A stretch of 64,000 nucleotides of DNA from Clostridia bacterium (GCA_900768075.1 CAAGBN010000015.1:1-64000), one strand, 5' to 3'. Counted from the first letter of the stretch, positions 32,602 through 42,207 are shown. A program made the numbers and translations. Notes: generated by a model from the sequence alone, not told the origin.

Positions 32602-34029
32602 TTAGCCTTTAAGTACTTCCTTATACATTTTGATGTACTCATTTGCACTCTTGCCCCAGCTGAAATCGCAATTCATCGCTCTATCAACAAGAACATCCCA
32701 ACCCTCTTTATTCCAATATGCATCAGTTGCACGTCTGATTGCACCAAGCATATCATGAGCATTGTATGTCTTAAATGTAAAGCCGTTACCTACACCGTCA
32801 CCGCTGTCTGTGATTGAGTCGCGAAGACCGCCTGTCTCTCTGACGATGGGTACTGTGCCGTATCTGAGAGCCACCATCTGTGAAAGACCGCAAGGCTCAC
32901 TCTTTGAGGGCATAAGGAATATATCAGCACCGGCATAAATCTTTCTTGCAAGTGCAGGAATAAAGCCGATTGTTACTGCTAACTTATCAGGATACTTAGC
33001 CTGCATCTCCTTGAAGAAGTTTTCATACTGCCAGTCACCTGAGCCAAGCACTGCAACCTGAACATCAGTTGTGTAAAGAAGCTCATCAAGTATGCCCTTG
33101 ATAAGATCAAGACCCTTGTGTGATACAAGACGTGTTACAAGACCGATGATAGGTGTGTCTGCCTTAAGGGGAAGACCCATTGTTTTCTGAAGATCTTTCT
33201 TGTTTTCTGCCTTGCCTGCTTTTACATCCTTAACTGTGTAATTCTTAATGATTGCTTTGTCTGTCTCAGGGTTGTAGTTGTCAATGTCTATACCGTTGAG
33301 AATACCCTGAAGCTTCCACTGACGCTCACGAAGAATTGTATCAAGACCGTGGCTGTACCAAGGATCAAGAATTTCGCCTGCATATGAGGGTGATACTGTT
33401 GTAACCTTGTTTGCACACTCAATAGCGCCCTTCATAAAGTTAACATCACCGTCGTATTCAACAACTGATGTATCAGCAGGATTAAGACCTATAACATCAC
33501 CTACAAGCTCCATACCGTATGTGCCCTGATACTGAATGTTGTGAATTGTGAATACAGTCTTGATGCCCTGATACCAAGGATCCTTGCTGTAAAGTGTTGT
33601 ATAGAATACAGGTGTAAGTGCTGACTGCCAGTCATTACAGTGAATGATGTCAGGCTTGAAGTCAACAACAGGCAGAATTTCAAGAACTGCTCTTGCAAAG
33701 AATGTGAATCTCTCTGCGTCGTCATAGTGACCGTAAATTGTGTCACGCTTGAAATAATACTGATTATCGATAAAGTAGTAAATTACACCTTCGTGCTTTG
33801 CCTGGAAGATACCGCAGTACTGTCTTCTCCATGCTACGGGTACCGAGATGTTTGTGATGAATGTCATCTTATCCTTAAGCTCCTGCTTGATTGTATCATA
33901 CAGAGGCATTACAACACGGCAACCGATAAGTCTCTTTCTCAGAGCCTGGGGAAGTGAGCCTGCAACGTCACCAAGTCCGCCGCTGGCCATAAAGGGAAGA
34001 GCTTCACTTGCTACATATAAAACTTTCAT
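32602..34029 (-). CDS. glgA: Glycogen synthase (ADP-glucose)
   Basis: The 475-residue GT5 glycosyltransferase extends glycogen from ADP-glucose. The N-terminal substrate loop reads MASGGLGDVAGSLPQAL (the usual K in KxGGL is changed). Family-like DWQSALTPVFYTTLY and the C-terminal nucleotide-sugar site FLMPSKSEPCGLSQMVALRYG and GGLRDSI follow. It is the last gene of glgB-glgC-glgD-glgA, 38 bp after glgD, with AGGAGAT upstream of its ATG. A pseudoknot repeat and a terminator follow. Confidence 0.97.
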   Translation of the reverse strand: MKVLYVASEALPFMASGGLGDVAGSLPQALRKRLIGCRVVMPLYDTIKQELKDKMTFITNISVPVAWRRQYCGIFQAKHEGVIYYFIDNQYYFKRDTIYGHYDDAERFTFFARAVLEILPVVDFKPDIIHCNDWQSALTPVFYTTLYSKDPWYQGIKTVFTIHNIQYQGTYGMELVGDVIGLNPADTSVVEYDGDVNFMKGAIECANKVTTVSPSYAGEILDPWYSHGLDTILRERQWKLQGILNGIDIDNYNPETDKAIIKNYTVKDVKAGKAENKKDLQKTMGLPLKADTPIIGLVTRLVSHKGLDLIKGILDELLYTTDVQVAVLGSGDWQYENFFKEMQAKYPDKLAVTIGFIPALARKIYAGADIFLMPSKSEPCGLSQMVALRYGTVPIVRETGGLRDSITDSGDGVGNGFTFKTYNAHDMLGAIRRATDAYWNKEGWDVLVDRAMNCDFSWGKSANEYIKMYKEVLKG

Positions 34030-34067
34030 TGTGTTAATCTCCTGTAAAAATTATTTATACCGTAAGA

Positions 34068-35180
34068 TTATACTGTAATATTCTTACCGATATAGATAGG
34101 ATAGCTATCTGCACCGCTGAGCTCTCTGCCGGGCTTGATAACAACCTGCTTGTCGAGAATAGCGCAGTTAACCTTTGCATTCTGGCTGATGTATGAATCC
34201 TGCATAATGATGGAGTTCTTGACTACAGCGCCCTCAGCAACATAAGCACCTCTGAAGAGGATTGAATTTTCGACTGTACCCTTGATGATACAGCCGTCAG
34301 CAACAAGGCTGTTTGAAGCCTTTGAGCATACACCGTAAATTGCGGGCATATCATCGCGTACCTTTGTATAAACGGGAAGATCCTTCTGGAACAGATCCTT
34401 GAATTCGCCTGTAAGAAGACCCATGCTGATATCGTAATAACTCTGAAGTGAGTCGATAGTTCTTGCATAGCCTTCAACCTTATAGCCCTTGATGTTAAGA
34501 GCAGCAACATTCTTGCCGATAACATCTCTTTCAAAGCTTTCGTCGCCCTGACCCATAGCACCGTGAACAAGTCTTTCAAGAAGCACTCTGCTGAGAATCA
34601 TAATATTAAGTGAGTAGTTTACAGCTGTATCGCCTGCTTCCCCGATGATAACCTTTGTGATTTTATCACCGTCAAGCTCAAAGCTCATAACATTGTTAAG
34701 CTTGGGAGCTACACCGCGCTTGTATGCGATAGTGATATCTGCACCTGCCTTGATATGTGCATCGATGATTTTGTCATAGTCGAGATTGCATACTACATTA
34801 CAGTCTGCAAGAAGAACATAGTCCTTACCTGATTCTGAAATATATTCAAGCATACCGCTTAAAGCTTCAAGTCTGCTCTTGTAAACGCCGCCGCTGCCTG
34901 TAGCATTGAAGGGAGGAAGGATTGTCATACCGCCACGTTTTCTTGAAAGATCCCAAGCTTTACCTGAGCCGAGATGATCCATAAGTGACTGATAATTTGC
35001 CTTTGTGCTGATACCGATTTTAGCAATACCGCCGTTAACCATATTTGAAAGCACAAAGTCAATAAGTCTGTATCTGCCTGCAAAAGGAACAGAGCCCATT
35101 GTTCTCACACTTGTAAGCTCACTGATAAGTGAATCATAAGCATTTGAATAGATAATACCTAATACATTCGGAGTTGCCAT
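34068..35180 (-). CDS. glgD: GlgD, regulatory subunit of ADP-glucose pyrophosphorylase
   Basis: The 370-residue protein is a GlgC paralogue with the nucleotidyltransferase fold and a left-handed beta-helix C-terminus (SLVADGCIIKGTVENSILFR). The N-terminal GGxGxRL loop of GlgC is replaced (LGIIYSNAYDSLISEL), so catalysis is unlikely; in Bacillus, GlgD acts with GlgC as a heteromer. FAGRYRLIDFVLSNMVNGGI is retained. Its ATG directly follows the glgC stop (TAAATG), with the ribosome site inside glgC, so both subunits should be made in step. Confidence 0.95.
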   Translation of the reverse strand: MATPNVLGIIYSNAYDSLISELTSVRTMGSVPFAGRYRLIDFVLSNMVNGGIAKIGISTKANYQSLMDHLGSGKAWDLSRKRGGMTILPPFNATGSGGVYKSRLEALSGMLEYISESGKDYVLLADCNVVCNLDYDKIIDAHIKAGADITIAYKRGVAPKLNNVMSFELDGDKITKVIIGEAGDTAVNYSLNIMILSRVLLERLVHGAMGQGDESFERDVIGKNVAALNIKGYKVEGYARTIDSLQSYYDISMGLLTGEFKDLFQKDLPVYTKVRDDMPAIYGVCSKASNSLVADGCIIKGTVENSILFRGAYVAEGAVVKNSIIMQDSYISQNAKVNCAILDKQVVIKPGRELSGADSYPIYIGKNITV

Positions 35181-36395
35181 TTATTTGTCCTCCTTTACAT
35201 CTGTGTCAATCATTTCCTTAGCCTTGACCTTAGCGTTTTTACCGATAGTTACCTTTTCACCGATAACTGTTACGCCCCAGTTTTCAAGGTTGTCTATCTC
35301 TTCGGGACTTTCACCGACGTGAGCACCCTCTTCAATTACTGCATTTTCTGCAACAATCGCATATTCAACCACAGCACCTGACTTGATTGTTGTGCCGGGC
35401 ATAATGATTGAATATCTTACCTTTGCGCCCTCTTCTACTGTTACGTTTGAGAAGAGAATTGAATAGTCAACCGCACCGTCAATAACGCAGCCTTCGCCGA
35501 TCATTGAGTTTTCAACGGAAGCCTTGTCTGAAATAAAATGAGGAGGTGCGATGGGGTTTCTTGAATAAATCTTCCAGCTGTCATCTGAAAGGTCAAGGTC
35601 AACCTTGGGATTGAGAAGGTCAAGGTTTGCTTCCCAGAGGCTGTCGATTGTACCAACGTCTTTCCAGTAGCCCTCAAACTTGAATGCGAACATTCTCTCA
35701 CCGTTTTCGTGCATAGCAGGAATTACATCATGACCGAAGTCGTTGCCTGAATCCGGGTTGTTTTCGTCGTCGATAAGATACTGACGAAGCTTTGACCATG
35801 TGAAGATATAAACACCCATTGAAGCCTTATTGCTCTTGGGATTCTTGGGCTTTTCTTCAAATTCGCTGATTGAACCGTCATCATTTACGAACATAAGACC
35901 GAAACGTGATGCCTCTTCCCAGGGTACTTCGAGCATAGCGATGGTGCAAGCTGCATCCTTTGCCTTGTGGTATTCCAGCATCTTGTTATAGTCCATCTTG
36001 TAAATATGGTCACCTGAAAGAACAGCTACATATTCGGGATTATAACGGTCAATGAAGTGAATATTCTGATAGATAGCGTTAGCTGTACCCTTATACCATT
36101 CTGTACCCTTGATCTGCTGATAGGGTGAAAGGATGTGTACACCGCCATAGGAACGGTCAAGGTCCCAGGGACTGCCGTTACCGATGTAGTCGTTGAGTTC
36201 AAGAGGCTGATACTGTGTGAGTACACCAACAGTTTCAATACCTGAGTTGATGCAGTTTGAAAGCGGGAAGTCAATGATACGGTACTTACCGCCGTAAGGA
36301 ACTGCGGGCTTTGCGATGTTTTTTGTGAGTATACCGAGTCTGCTGCCCTGGCCACCGGCAAGGAGCATTGCAAGGCACTCTGTTTTCTTTACCAT
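35181..36395 (-). CDS. glgC: Glucose-1-phosphate adenylyltransferase (catalytic)
   Basis: The 404-residue enzyme makes ADP-glucose from glucose-1-phosphate and ATP, the committed step of glycogen synthesis. It has the intact signature LLAGGQGSRLGILTKNIAKP and GGKYRIIDFPLSNCINSGI, then GTANAIYQN and SGDHIYKMDY. The C-terminal beta-helix is present (VENSMIGEGCVIDGAVDYSI). GGAGG precedes the ATG; the gene lies 48 bp after glgB and abuts glgD. Confidence 0.97.
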   Translation of the reverse strand: MVKKTECLAMLLAGGQGSRLGILTKNIAKPAVPYGGKYRIIDFPLSNCINSGIETVGVLTQYQPLELNDYIGNGSPWDLDRSYGGVHILSPYQQIKGTEWYKGTANAIYQNIHFIDRYNPEYVAVLSGDHIYKMDYNKMLEYHKAKDAACTIAMLEVPWEEASRFGLMFVNDDGSISEFEEKPKNPKSNKASMGVYIFTWSKLRQYLIDDENNPDSGNDFGHDVIPAMHENGERMFAFKFEGYWKDVGTIDSLWEANLDLLNPKVDLDLSDDSWKIYSRNPIAPPHFISDKASVENSMIGEGCVIDGAVDYSILFSNVTVEEGAKVRYSIIMPGTTIKSGAVVEYAIVAENAVIEEGAHVGESPEEIDNLENWGVTVIGEKVTIGKNAKVKAKEMIDTDVKEDK

Positions 36396-36443
36396 AGATA
36401 TTTCCTCCGTTTCTGGAATAGTTTATTTTAAAAATTTTTTCGC

Positions 36444-38534
36444 TTATTTCTTTTTGGCTTTCTTTGCCTTGTTTTCGGCAACAAGCTTTTCGAGCTCTGT
36501 TACAGGCTCTTCTTCAGCCTTGGGTGTCTTTGCTTTCTTCGCCTTAGGTGCTGTCTTCTTAACCTCTGGCTCTGTCTCAGGAGGTGTAAGCTTTTCGGTT
36601 ACAACATCCTCAGTCTTTTTTGCTTTCGGCTTTCTCGCAGGCTTAGGCTTTCTCTTAAGAAGAATGAATGAAAGTCCGGGTAAATCCATTGTGATATAGT
36701 TTTCAAAGCCGTGCATTTCGCCCTTCTTTGAGCTTACCCTTGTCTTAGTACCGAGACCGTCACCACCGTATGCCTTGTCGTCTGAATTCATCAGCACCTC
36801 ATATACACCCTCAAACTCAACCCCGAAGGAGTAATTCTCTCTTCTTACGGGAGTGAAGTTGCATACAGCAACAATTTCTTCGCCTTTCTTATCTCTTCTT
36901 GAGAATGCGATTACACTGTTGTCCTTGTCATCGCTGACAAACCACTTGAAGCCTTCCCAGCTGTAGTCAATCTGCCAGAAGGCAGGATATTTGACATAAA
37001 GCTCGTTGAGCTTTTTAACGTAAGCCTTGAGCTGTCTGTGCTTTTCATAATCAAGAAGAAGCCAATCAAGACCTGTATCGTATTTCCATTCAATGAACTG
37101 GCCGAATTCCTGACCCATAAAGGTAAGCTTCTTACCCGGGTGAGTCATAAGATAGCCGAGGAATGAACGTATACCGCGGAACTTATCATCATATTCACCG
37201 GGCATTTTACCTATAAGTGAGCACTTGCCGTGTACAACCTCATCGTGTGAAATAGGAAGAATGAAGTTTTCCGAGAATGCATAGAAGAATGAGAATGTGA
37301 GCAGGTTATGATTGTACTTTCTTGAAAGGCCGTCCATTGAGAAGTATCTCAAGGCGTCATTCATCCAACCCATATTCCATTTGAAGTTAAATCCGAGACC
37401 GCCGATATCAACAGGCTTTGAAACCAAGGGCCATGCTGTGCTTTCTTCGGCAATCATAAGAGCGTGAGGGAATTCTCTGAAAATGCCCATATTGAGCTTT
37501 CTCAAAAAGTCCACTGCTTCTAAGTTTTCGTTGCCGCCGTATTTATTGGCAATCCACTGACCGTGCTCTCTGCCGTAGTCGAGATAAAGCATTGAAGCTA
37601 CAGCATCAACACGAAGTCCGTCGATATGGTATTTATCAAGCCAGAAAGCTGCTGAGCTTGTGAGGAAAGATACAACCTCGTTTCTGCCGAAGTCGAATAT
37701 CTTTGTGCCCCAGTCAAGATGCTCGCCCTTCTTCGGGTCTTTATATTCATAGCAGGCTTCACCGTCAAAGTTGGCAAGGCCGAATTCATCCTTGGGGAAG
37801 TGAGCAGGCACCCAATCGAGGATAACTGAAATGTCATTCTGGTGGCATACATCCACGAGATACATAAAATCTTCAGGTGTACCGTAACGTGAAGTCGCTG
37901 CAAAGTAGCCTGTTACCTGATAGCCCCAGGAGCCGTCGAAGGGATATTCCGAAAGAGGCATAAACTCAATGTGGGTATATCCCATATCCTTAACATAGGG
38001 AACAAGCTCATTTGCAAGATCTCTGTATGAATAAGGATTTCCGTCTTCGTGATTTTTCCATGAGCCGGCATGAACTTCGTAGATGTTCATAGGAGACTCG
38101 TATACATTTTTATTTTGTCTTTCCTTAAGCCACTTGCTGTCTTTCCACTCATAGCCTGAAAGCTCATAGAATTTTGAGGCTGTGCCGGGTCTTGTTTCAC
38201 TGTGGAAAGCATAGGGATCAGCTTTAGCTGTCTGTTTGCCGTTCTTTGCAGTAACAAGATACTTATAGTTATCAAACTGCTTGACACCGCTGAGATAACA
38301 TTCCCACATGCCGGCATTATTGATAAGGTTCATTTCTCCTTTGGTTTCATCCCAGGAGTTGAAGTCGCCGACAACACTTACCTTCTCAGCGTTGGGTGCC
38401 CATAATCGGAAAGACACAAGGTCATTTTCACCGCTTACTCTGTGTGCACCCATATATTCGTAAGCTTTCATATTGTTACCCTGATGAAAAAGATACAAAG
38501 CAACATCATCGCCGGTAATCTTGTTTTGAGCCAA
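36444..38534 (-). CDS. glgB: 1,4-alpha-glucan branching enzyme with Lys-rich C-terminal tail
   Basis: The 696-residue GH13 enzyme introduces alpha-1,6 branches into glycogen. Order: CBM48 (LVSFRLWAPNAEKVSVVGDF, ~40-130), catalytic barrel with nucleophile in GLRVDAVASML, acid/base in MIAEESTAW and ISHDEVVHGK, then the C-terminal beta domain. After the domain ends (GLSFILLKRKPKPARKPK) a ~65-residue Lys/Ala/Pro/Glu-rich tail follows, probably disordered. I chose TTG 38534, six bases after AGAGGTG, over an in-frame start at 38597 without a site. It is first in the glg operon. Confidence 0.95.
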   Translation of the reverse strand: MAQNKITGDDVALYLFHQGNNMKAYEYMGAHRVSGENDLVSFRLWAPNAEKVSVVGDFNSWDETKGEMNLINNAGMWECYLSGVKQFDNYKYLVTAKNGKQTAKADPYAFHSETRPGTASKFYELSGYEWKDSKWLKERQNKNVYESPMNIYEVHAGSWKNHEDGNPYSYRDLANELVPYVKDMGYTHIEFMPLSEYPFDGSWGYQVTGYFAATSRYGTPEDFMYLVDVCHQNDISVILDWVPAHFPKDEFGLANFDGEACYEYKDPKKGEHLDWGTKIFDFGRNEVVSFLTSSAAFWLDKYHIDGLRVDAVASMLYLDYGREHGQWIANKYGGNENLEAVDFLRKLNMGIFREFPHALMIAEESTAWPLVSKPVDIGGLGFNFKWNMGWMNDALRYFSMDGLSRKYNHNLLTFSFFYAFSENFILPISHDEVVHGKCSLIGKMPGEYDDKFRGIRSFLGYLMTHPGKKLTFMGQEFGQFIEWKYDTGLDWLLLDYEKHRQLKAYVKKLNELYVKYPAFWQIDYSWEGFKWFVSDDKDNSVIAFSRRDKKGEEIVAVCNFTPVRRENYSFGVEFEGVYEVLMNSDDKAYGGDGLGTKTRVSSKKGEMHGFENYITMDLPGLSFILLKRKPKPARKPKAKKTEDVVTEKLTPPETEPEVKKTAPKAKKAKTPKAEEEPVTELEKLVAENKAKKAKKK

Positions 38535-39360
38535 ATGTAACACCTCTTTGCTTTTAAATTTCTTGGGTGTCAAGCAAAATCCGCCTAATACACCCACATT
38601 ACACTATCTCACATATCATAATATCACTATCAAAATGAAAATTCAATAGTTTTTTGTTATTTTGTTACAACATTATCTAAAGGTTATAATTAACTTTGTG
38701 CATTATGTTCATAAAAACCCCTATATATTGTAGGTATATACATTTTGTTGCCCTGTAAGAAAATAGCTGATTGATAATATCATATTTCAGTTGCCGTTTT
38801 TGTAGAAAATACCGGTTTAAAACCAAGCTTTTTATGTACGCGATAAAATAAAGGCGAGTAGGTTAATACCTACCCGCCGAGAGAGGGGTTGAAGAGACCC
38901 TTCCGTCACACTTCGTGTGCCACATTCCCTTAAAAGGGACGGCTAAACTCATCCGTCTTTGCCTACGGCAAATCCACCTTCCCTACAAGGGAAGGCAAAC
39001 TCACTCAGACTTTTTTGTCAGGTCAAAAAGCCAGCTCCCTCAGTGAGGGAGTCAAGCTGACGAATATTTATAGTTTTCTGCAAACTCTAGTCTCTCTCCC
39101 TGAGGGTAGATTTCCCCACGGTGTGGGGGAAATGTCTGCAAAGCAGACAAAGAGGGACGGGCGTGTTACGCTGTCAGCTTTAGCTGACAGAGGGAGTAAC
39201 CACTCCGTCAATCCTACGGATTGAAACCTCTCCTTTAAGAAGAGGTAAAAAAGGCTCCCCTGAAAGGAAATTCCCCTGTTAGGGGAAATGTCACGAAGTG
39301 ACAAAAGGGTGCCCGTTCACGGAGTGAAAGCTGGCAAAATCGCAGATTTTGACTGAGGGG
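38535..39360. repeat. 826-bp intergenic region: AT-rich upstream part and family E repeat array
   Basis: 38535-38850 is AT-rich DNA that should hold the glg promoter, though I could not fix one. 38884-39360 is a dense array: GAAGGGTCTCTTCAACCCC-like unit, ACACTTCGTGTG, TTTGCCTACGGCAAA, CCTTCCCTACAAGGGAAGG, TTTTTTGTCAGGTCAAAAA, GCCAGCTCCCTCAGTGAGGG, TCCCCCACACCGTGGGGA-type and GTCAGCTTTAGCTGAC hairpins, interleaved with constant links (CTCAGTC, GCCAGCTCCCTC). No gene is supported. Confidence 0.7.
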
Positions 39361-41748
39361 TTATTTCATCCAACCGAAAAGCTTTGAGAATAAATCTTTA
39401 AACCACTGAATGATTTTCTGGAAGAAGTTGAGTTCTTTTTCGGGTTCTTCGGGAGTGGTTGGTTCACTTGGAACTTCTGGTGCAGGCTTTTCAAATTCGT
39501 AGCCACAACCGTAGTCACAAATATAGTCTGAGTTATCATCTTTATGAGTTTTAGTTGAAATGATTTCATGTCCGGAGATCCAATTTTCACAATCGTTACA
39601 ATATATACCTGCTGTATATCCTATTTCATAACATGTTGAATTTTCCTGAGCTTTTTCTACTTTATTCTTATGATTTGTAGCAGGAATAATATCGAAGTCA
39701 TATGTATAATCACAACAAGAACAATAGTATGAACGCATACCTGTTTCAGTGCAAGTAGCTTCTTTAGATATAATAACTTCAAGATAGTGAACAACCATGT
39801 CCGAATTTGAATAAGAGAACGCATCTCCGTAAACTTCGATATTTTCCCATTCTGCAGGAGTACCTACATAATAGATATTCTTAAGATTCTTGCAGCCTGA
39901 GAGCGAATAATCACCAATGTATGTCAAACTATTGGGAATAATTATGCTTTCTATAGCAGAATTTCTGAAAGTCTCATAATGAAAGCGCTCAACTCCATCA
40001 GGGATTCTGATGCTCTTAAGGTTTTTACAATACGCAAATGCTGACGTACCCAAATCTGTTACATTTTTGGGAATATTGATACTACTGATAGCTGTACCAC
40101 GAAAACCGCCAAGAGTAGTTACAGTGGAAGGAATATTTACATAAGCAAGACTTTGACAGTTCCAAAAAGCATCGAGATATGTTACGCCATAAGGGATGTT
40201 GATATCTGTAAGATTCTTACAATACTGAAAAGCGTATATATCTATGTTGATGGCAGTTGAAGGAAGTATAACTTCTGTAAGGCTCTCACAATATTCAAAC
40301 ATTTGCTTCGAAATGTGTGTAACACCTTCAGGTATAATTAACTCAACGAGAGCTTTACAATATGAAAATTCACCAATTTCCACACTGGTAAGATTTTTAG
40401 ATAAAACTGCCCTAGTAAGTGCCGAACAAGAGGCAAACGCCCAACCGTCCATCTCAACTACCGAGTCCGGAATAACTATACTTGTAAGGCCCGAACCTGA
40501 AAAAGCATAAGCACCTATTTTTGTAAGTGTATCAGGAAGAGATACCGAAGTGATGGCTTTACAATTCATAAAAGCTTCTCTGTCAATCACTTCAAGATTT
40601 TTTGGGAATTTTATGCTCTTTAGTGCCTTGCAATTCTTAAAGGTATATGCATTGACTTTTTTCACGCCATCCGGAATACTAATTGAAGTAAGAGCTTCGC
40701 AACCAGAAAATGCAGAATTACCGATTTCAGTAACACTTTCAGGTATTTTTACGCTTGTAAGGCTAGTGCAAGAGTTGAAAGCATTTGAATCTATTGTTGT
40801 CAATCCATCCGGCAAATCAATACTTTCGAGAGCTATACAATTATAGAATGTACCACTAGATAACACTGTCAGATTTTCAGACAGTGTTACATTTTTAAGC
40901 TGTTTGCAATCAGTAAAGACATTGGTTCCCATTTCGGTAACGCTATTAGGTATAACTATTTCTTCTATTGCAGTTCCTCTAAATGCGCTATCATCAATCT
41001 TTGTTACGGTATTGGGAAGAACAATGTTTTTAAGGTTATCACAACCTGAAAACATACTTCTCGCAACGGTCGTGAAGCCTTCTTTAAATGTAACACTGAC
41101 TAATGAATCACATTCAAAAAATCCTGAATAACAATCTGTAACAGAAGCGGGAATAGTTACTGATTTCAGAAAATCACAGTTTTCGAATGCATAATTATCT
41201 ATTGTTATAAGACTATCAGGCAAATTAATAGAAGCAAATGAAGCTTCTTCAAACGCTGCTATACCAATAGATTCTAATTTATCATTCAGATTAACAGTAA
41301 CTAAGTTTTTGCAACTTCCAAAAGCATAATTATCAATAGATATTATACCATCAGGCAGAGTCACAGATGTTAAGCCACTGTATCTGAATGTGGCACTGTT
41401 AATTGCTGTCACGTTTTCAGAAATTTTAACACTTACGAGGTTTGAGCAACTTCTAAATGCTGATGAACCTATTGTTGTTATGCAATCCGACATCGTTACA
41501 GATGTTATTAAAGTGCAATCCTGAAAAGCTGACTTGCCAATAGCGGTTACAGGGTAGCCACCTAAAGACTCAGGAATAGCTACGTCACCACTTATTGCGG
41601 TATCAACATCTGTAATGGTTGCATTACCATCTTCAACTGTATAGGTATAATACCCATCAGTATAAGTTTCCGTTGCTGCATTTGCAGTAATTGCTACAAA
41701 AACTACACACATAATCACAGCCAACAAAAGTGTACTAATTTTTTTCAT
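39361..41748 (-). CDS. Large secreted BspA-type LRR protein with aromatic C-terminal helix
   Basis: The 795-residue protein has a signal peptide (KKISTLLLAVIMCVVFVAITANA), the lead-in ETYTDGYYTYTVEDGNATIT shared with the LRR protein at 2120-5035, and ~25 LRR_5 repeats (VTMSDCITTIGSSAFRSCSN; residues ~60-640). A Cys-rich region follows (CTETGMRSYYCSCCDYTYDF, CNDCENW, CDYGCGYEF), then a Pro/Glu stretch (EVPSEPTTPEEPEKE) and the terminal helix FFQKIIQWFKDLFSKLFGW. It has no LPXTG motif. It is expressed from a consensus promoter overlapped by palindromic operators and is divergent from an XRE gene. AAAGGATG precedes the ATG. Confidence 0.9.
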   Translation of the reverse strand: MKKISTLLLAVIMCVVFVAITANAATETYTDGYYTYTVEDGNATITDVDTAISGDVAIPESLGGYPVTAIGKSAFQDCTLITSVTMSDCITTIGSSAFRSCSNLVSVKISENVTAINSATFRYSGLTSVTLPDGIISIDNYAFGSCKNLVTVNLNDKLESIGIAAFEEASFASINLPDSLITIDNYAFENCDFLKSVTIPASVTDCYSGFFECDSLVSVTFKEGFTTVARSMFSGCDNLKNIVLPNTVTKIDDSAFRGTAIEEIVIPNSVTEMGTNVFTDCKQLKNVTLSENLTVLSSGTFYNCIALESIDLPDGLTTIDSNAFNSCTSLTSVKIPESVTEIGNSAFSGCEALTSISIPDGVKKVNAYTFKNCKALKSIKFPKNLEVIDREAFMNCKAITSVSLPDTLTKIGAYAFSGSGLTSIVIPDSVVEMDGWAFASCSALTRAVLSKNLTSVEIGEFSYCKALVELIIPEGVTHISKQMFEYCESLTEVILPSTAINIDIYAFQYCKNLTDINIPYGVTYLDAFWNCQSLAYVNIPSTVTTLGGFRGTAISSINIPKNVTDLGTSAFAYCKNLKSIRIPDGVERFHYETFRNSAIESIIIPNSLTYIGDYSLSGCKNLKNIYYVGTPAEWENIEVYGDAFSYSNSDMVVHYLEVIISKEATCTETGMRSYYCSCCDYTYDFDIIPATNHKNKVEKAQENSTCYEIGYTAGIYCNDCENWISGHEIISTKTHKDDNSDYICDYGCGYEFEKPAPEVPSEPTTPEEPEKELNFFQKIIQWFKDLFSKLFGWMK

Positions 41749-41775
41749 AAAATCATCCTTCTTTCAAAAGCAATT

Positions 41776-41796
41776 GATTAAACAAATTGTTTAATC
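41776..41796. promoter_or_regulatory. Operator 1 (perfect palindrome) at the LRR transcription start
   Basis: TTAAACAAATTGTTTAA with matching flanks (21 bp in all). It covers about +1 to +21 of the predicted LRR transcript. Its centre is 31 bp from operator 2. Confidence 0.65.
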
Positions 41797-41802
41797 AACA
41801 AC

Positions 41803-41831
41803 ATTATATTAAACGATTTGTTTAATGTCAA
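41803..41831 (-). promoter_or_regulatory. Consensus promoter of LRR gene with operator 2 in its spacer
   Basis: Minus strand TTGACA (41831-41826), 17 bp, TATAAT (41808-41803): exact hexamers. Operator 2, ATTAAACGATTTGTTTAAT (41808-41826), fills the spacer, so a bound dimer would block RNA polymerase. Confidence 0.75.
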
Positions 41832-41838
41832 GTATTCC

Positions 41839-41855
41839 ATAAACATTTTGTTTAT
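41839..41855. promoter_or_regulatory. Operator 3 next to the XRE gene -10
   Basis: ATAAACATTTTGTTTAT, centre 30 bp from operator 2. It overlaps a plus-strand TATAAT (41853-41858) placed to drive the XRE gene, so it is suited to autoregulation. Confidence 0.6.
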
Positions 41856-41884
41856 AATTACTGTGATAGGAGGATAGCGATGTT

Positions 41885-42097
41885 ATGACTTACACCAAAC
41901 GGCTTTACGACCTGCGTATCGACAATGACCTTAAACAGGAAGATGTAGCAAAGGTTTTGAAAATTACAACTCAGGCTTACGGTATGTATGAAAACGGCAA
42001 AAGACATTTGCCCATCGAGGGACTTATTCTTCTCTGTAAGTTTTATAATGTATCTTCTGATTATATTTTAGGCTTAAGTGACGATAAAAATAAATAA
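41885..42097 (+). CDS. XRE-family HTH regulator
   Basis: The 70-residue protein is a complete Cro/C1-type helix-turn-helix (YDLRIDNDLKQEDVAKVLKI, TTQAYGMYENGKRHLPIEGL, then LLCKFYNVSSDYILGL). It most resembles small SinR/Xre-like repressors. The ribosome site is AGGAGG, and an earlier ATG at 41880 hits a stop at once. It is divergent from the LRR gene 39361-41748, and three similar palindromes lie between. Inferred role: represses both genes. Confidence 0.9.
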   Translation: MTYTKRLYDLRIDNDLKQEDVAKVLKITTQAYGMYENGKRHLPIEGLILLCKFYNVSSDYILGLSDDKNK

Positions 42098-42207
42098 AAC
42101 CGATCCGTTAAAGAAAAAATGGAGCGGTTATTTTTTTACCTTAAAACTACAGGGGACGGTTCCCTGTGCACCATAAAAATCAAACCCTTGCCTTCTTCTT
42201 TTATAAG

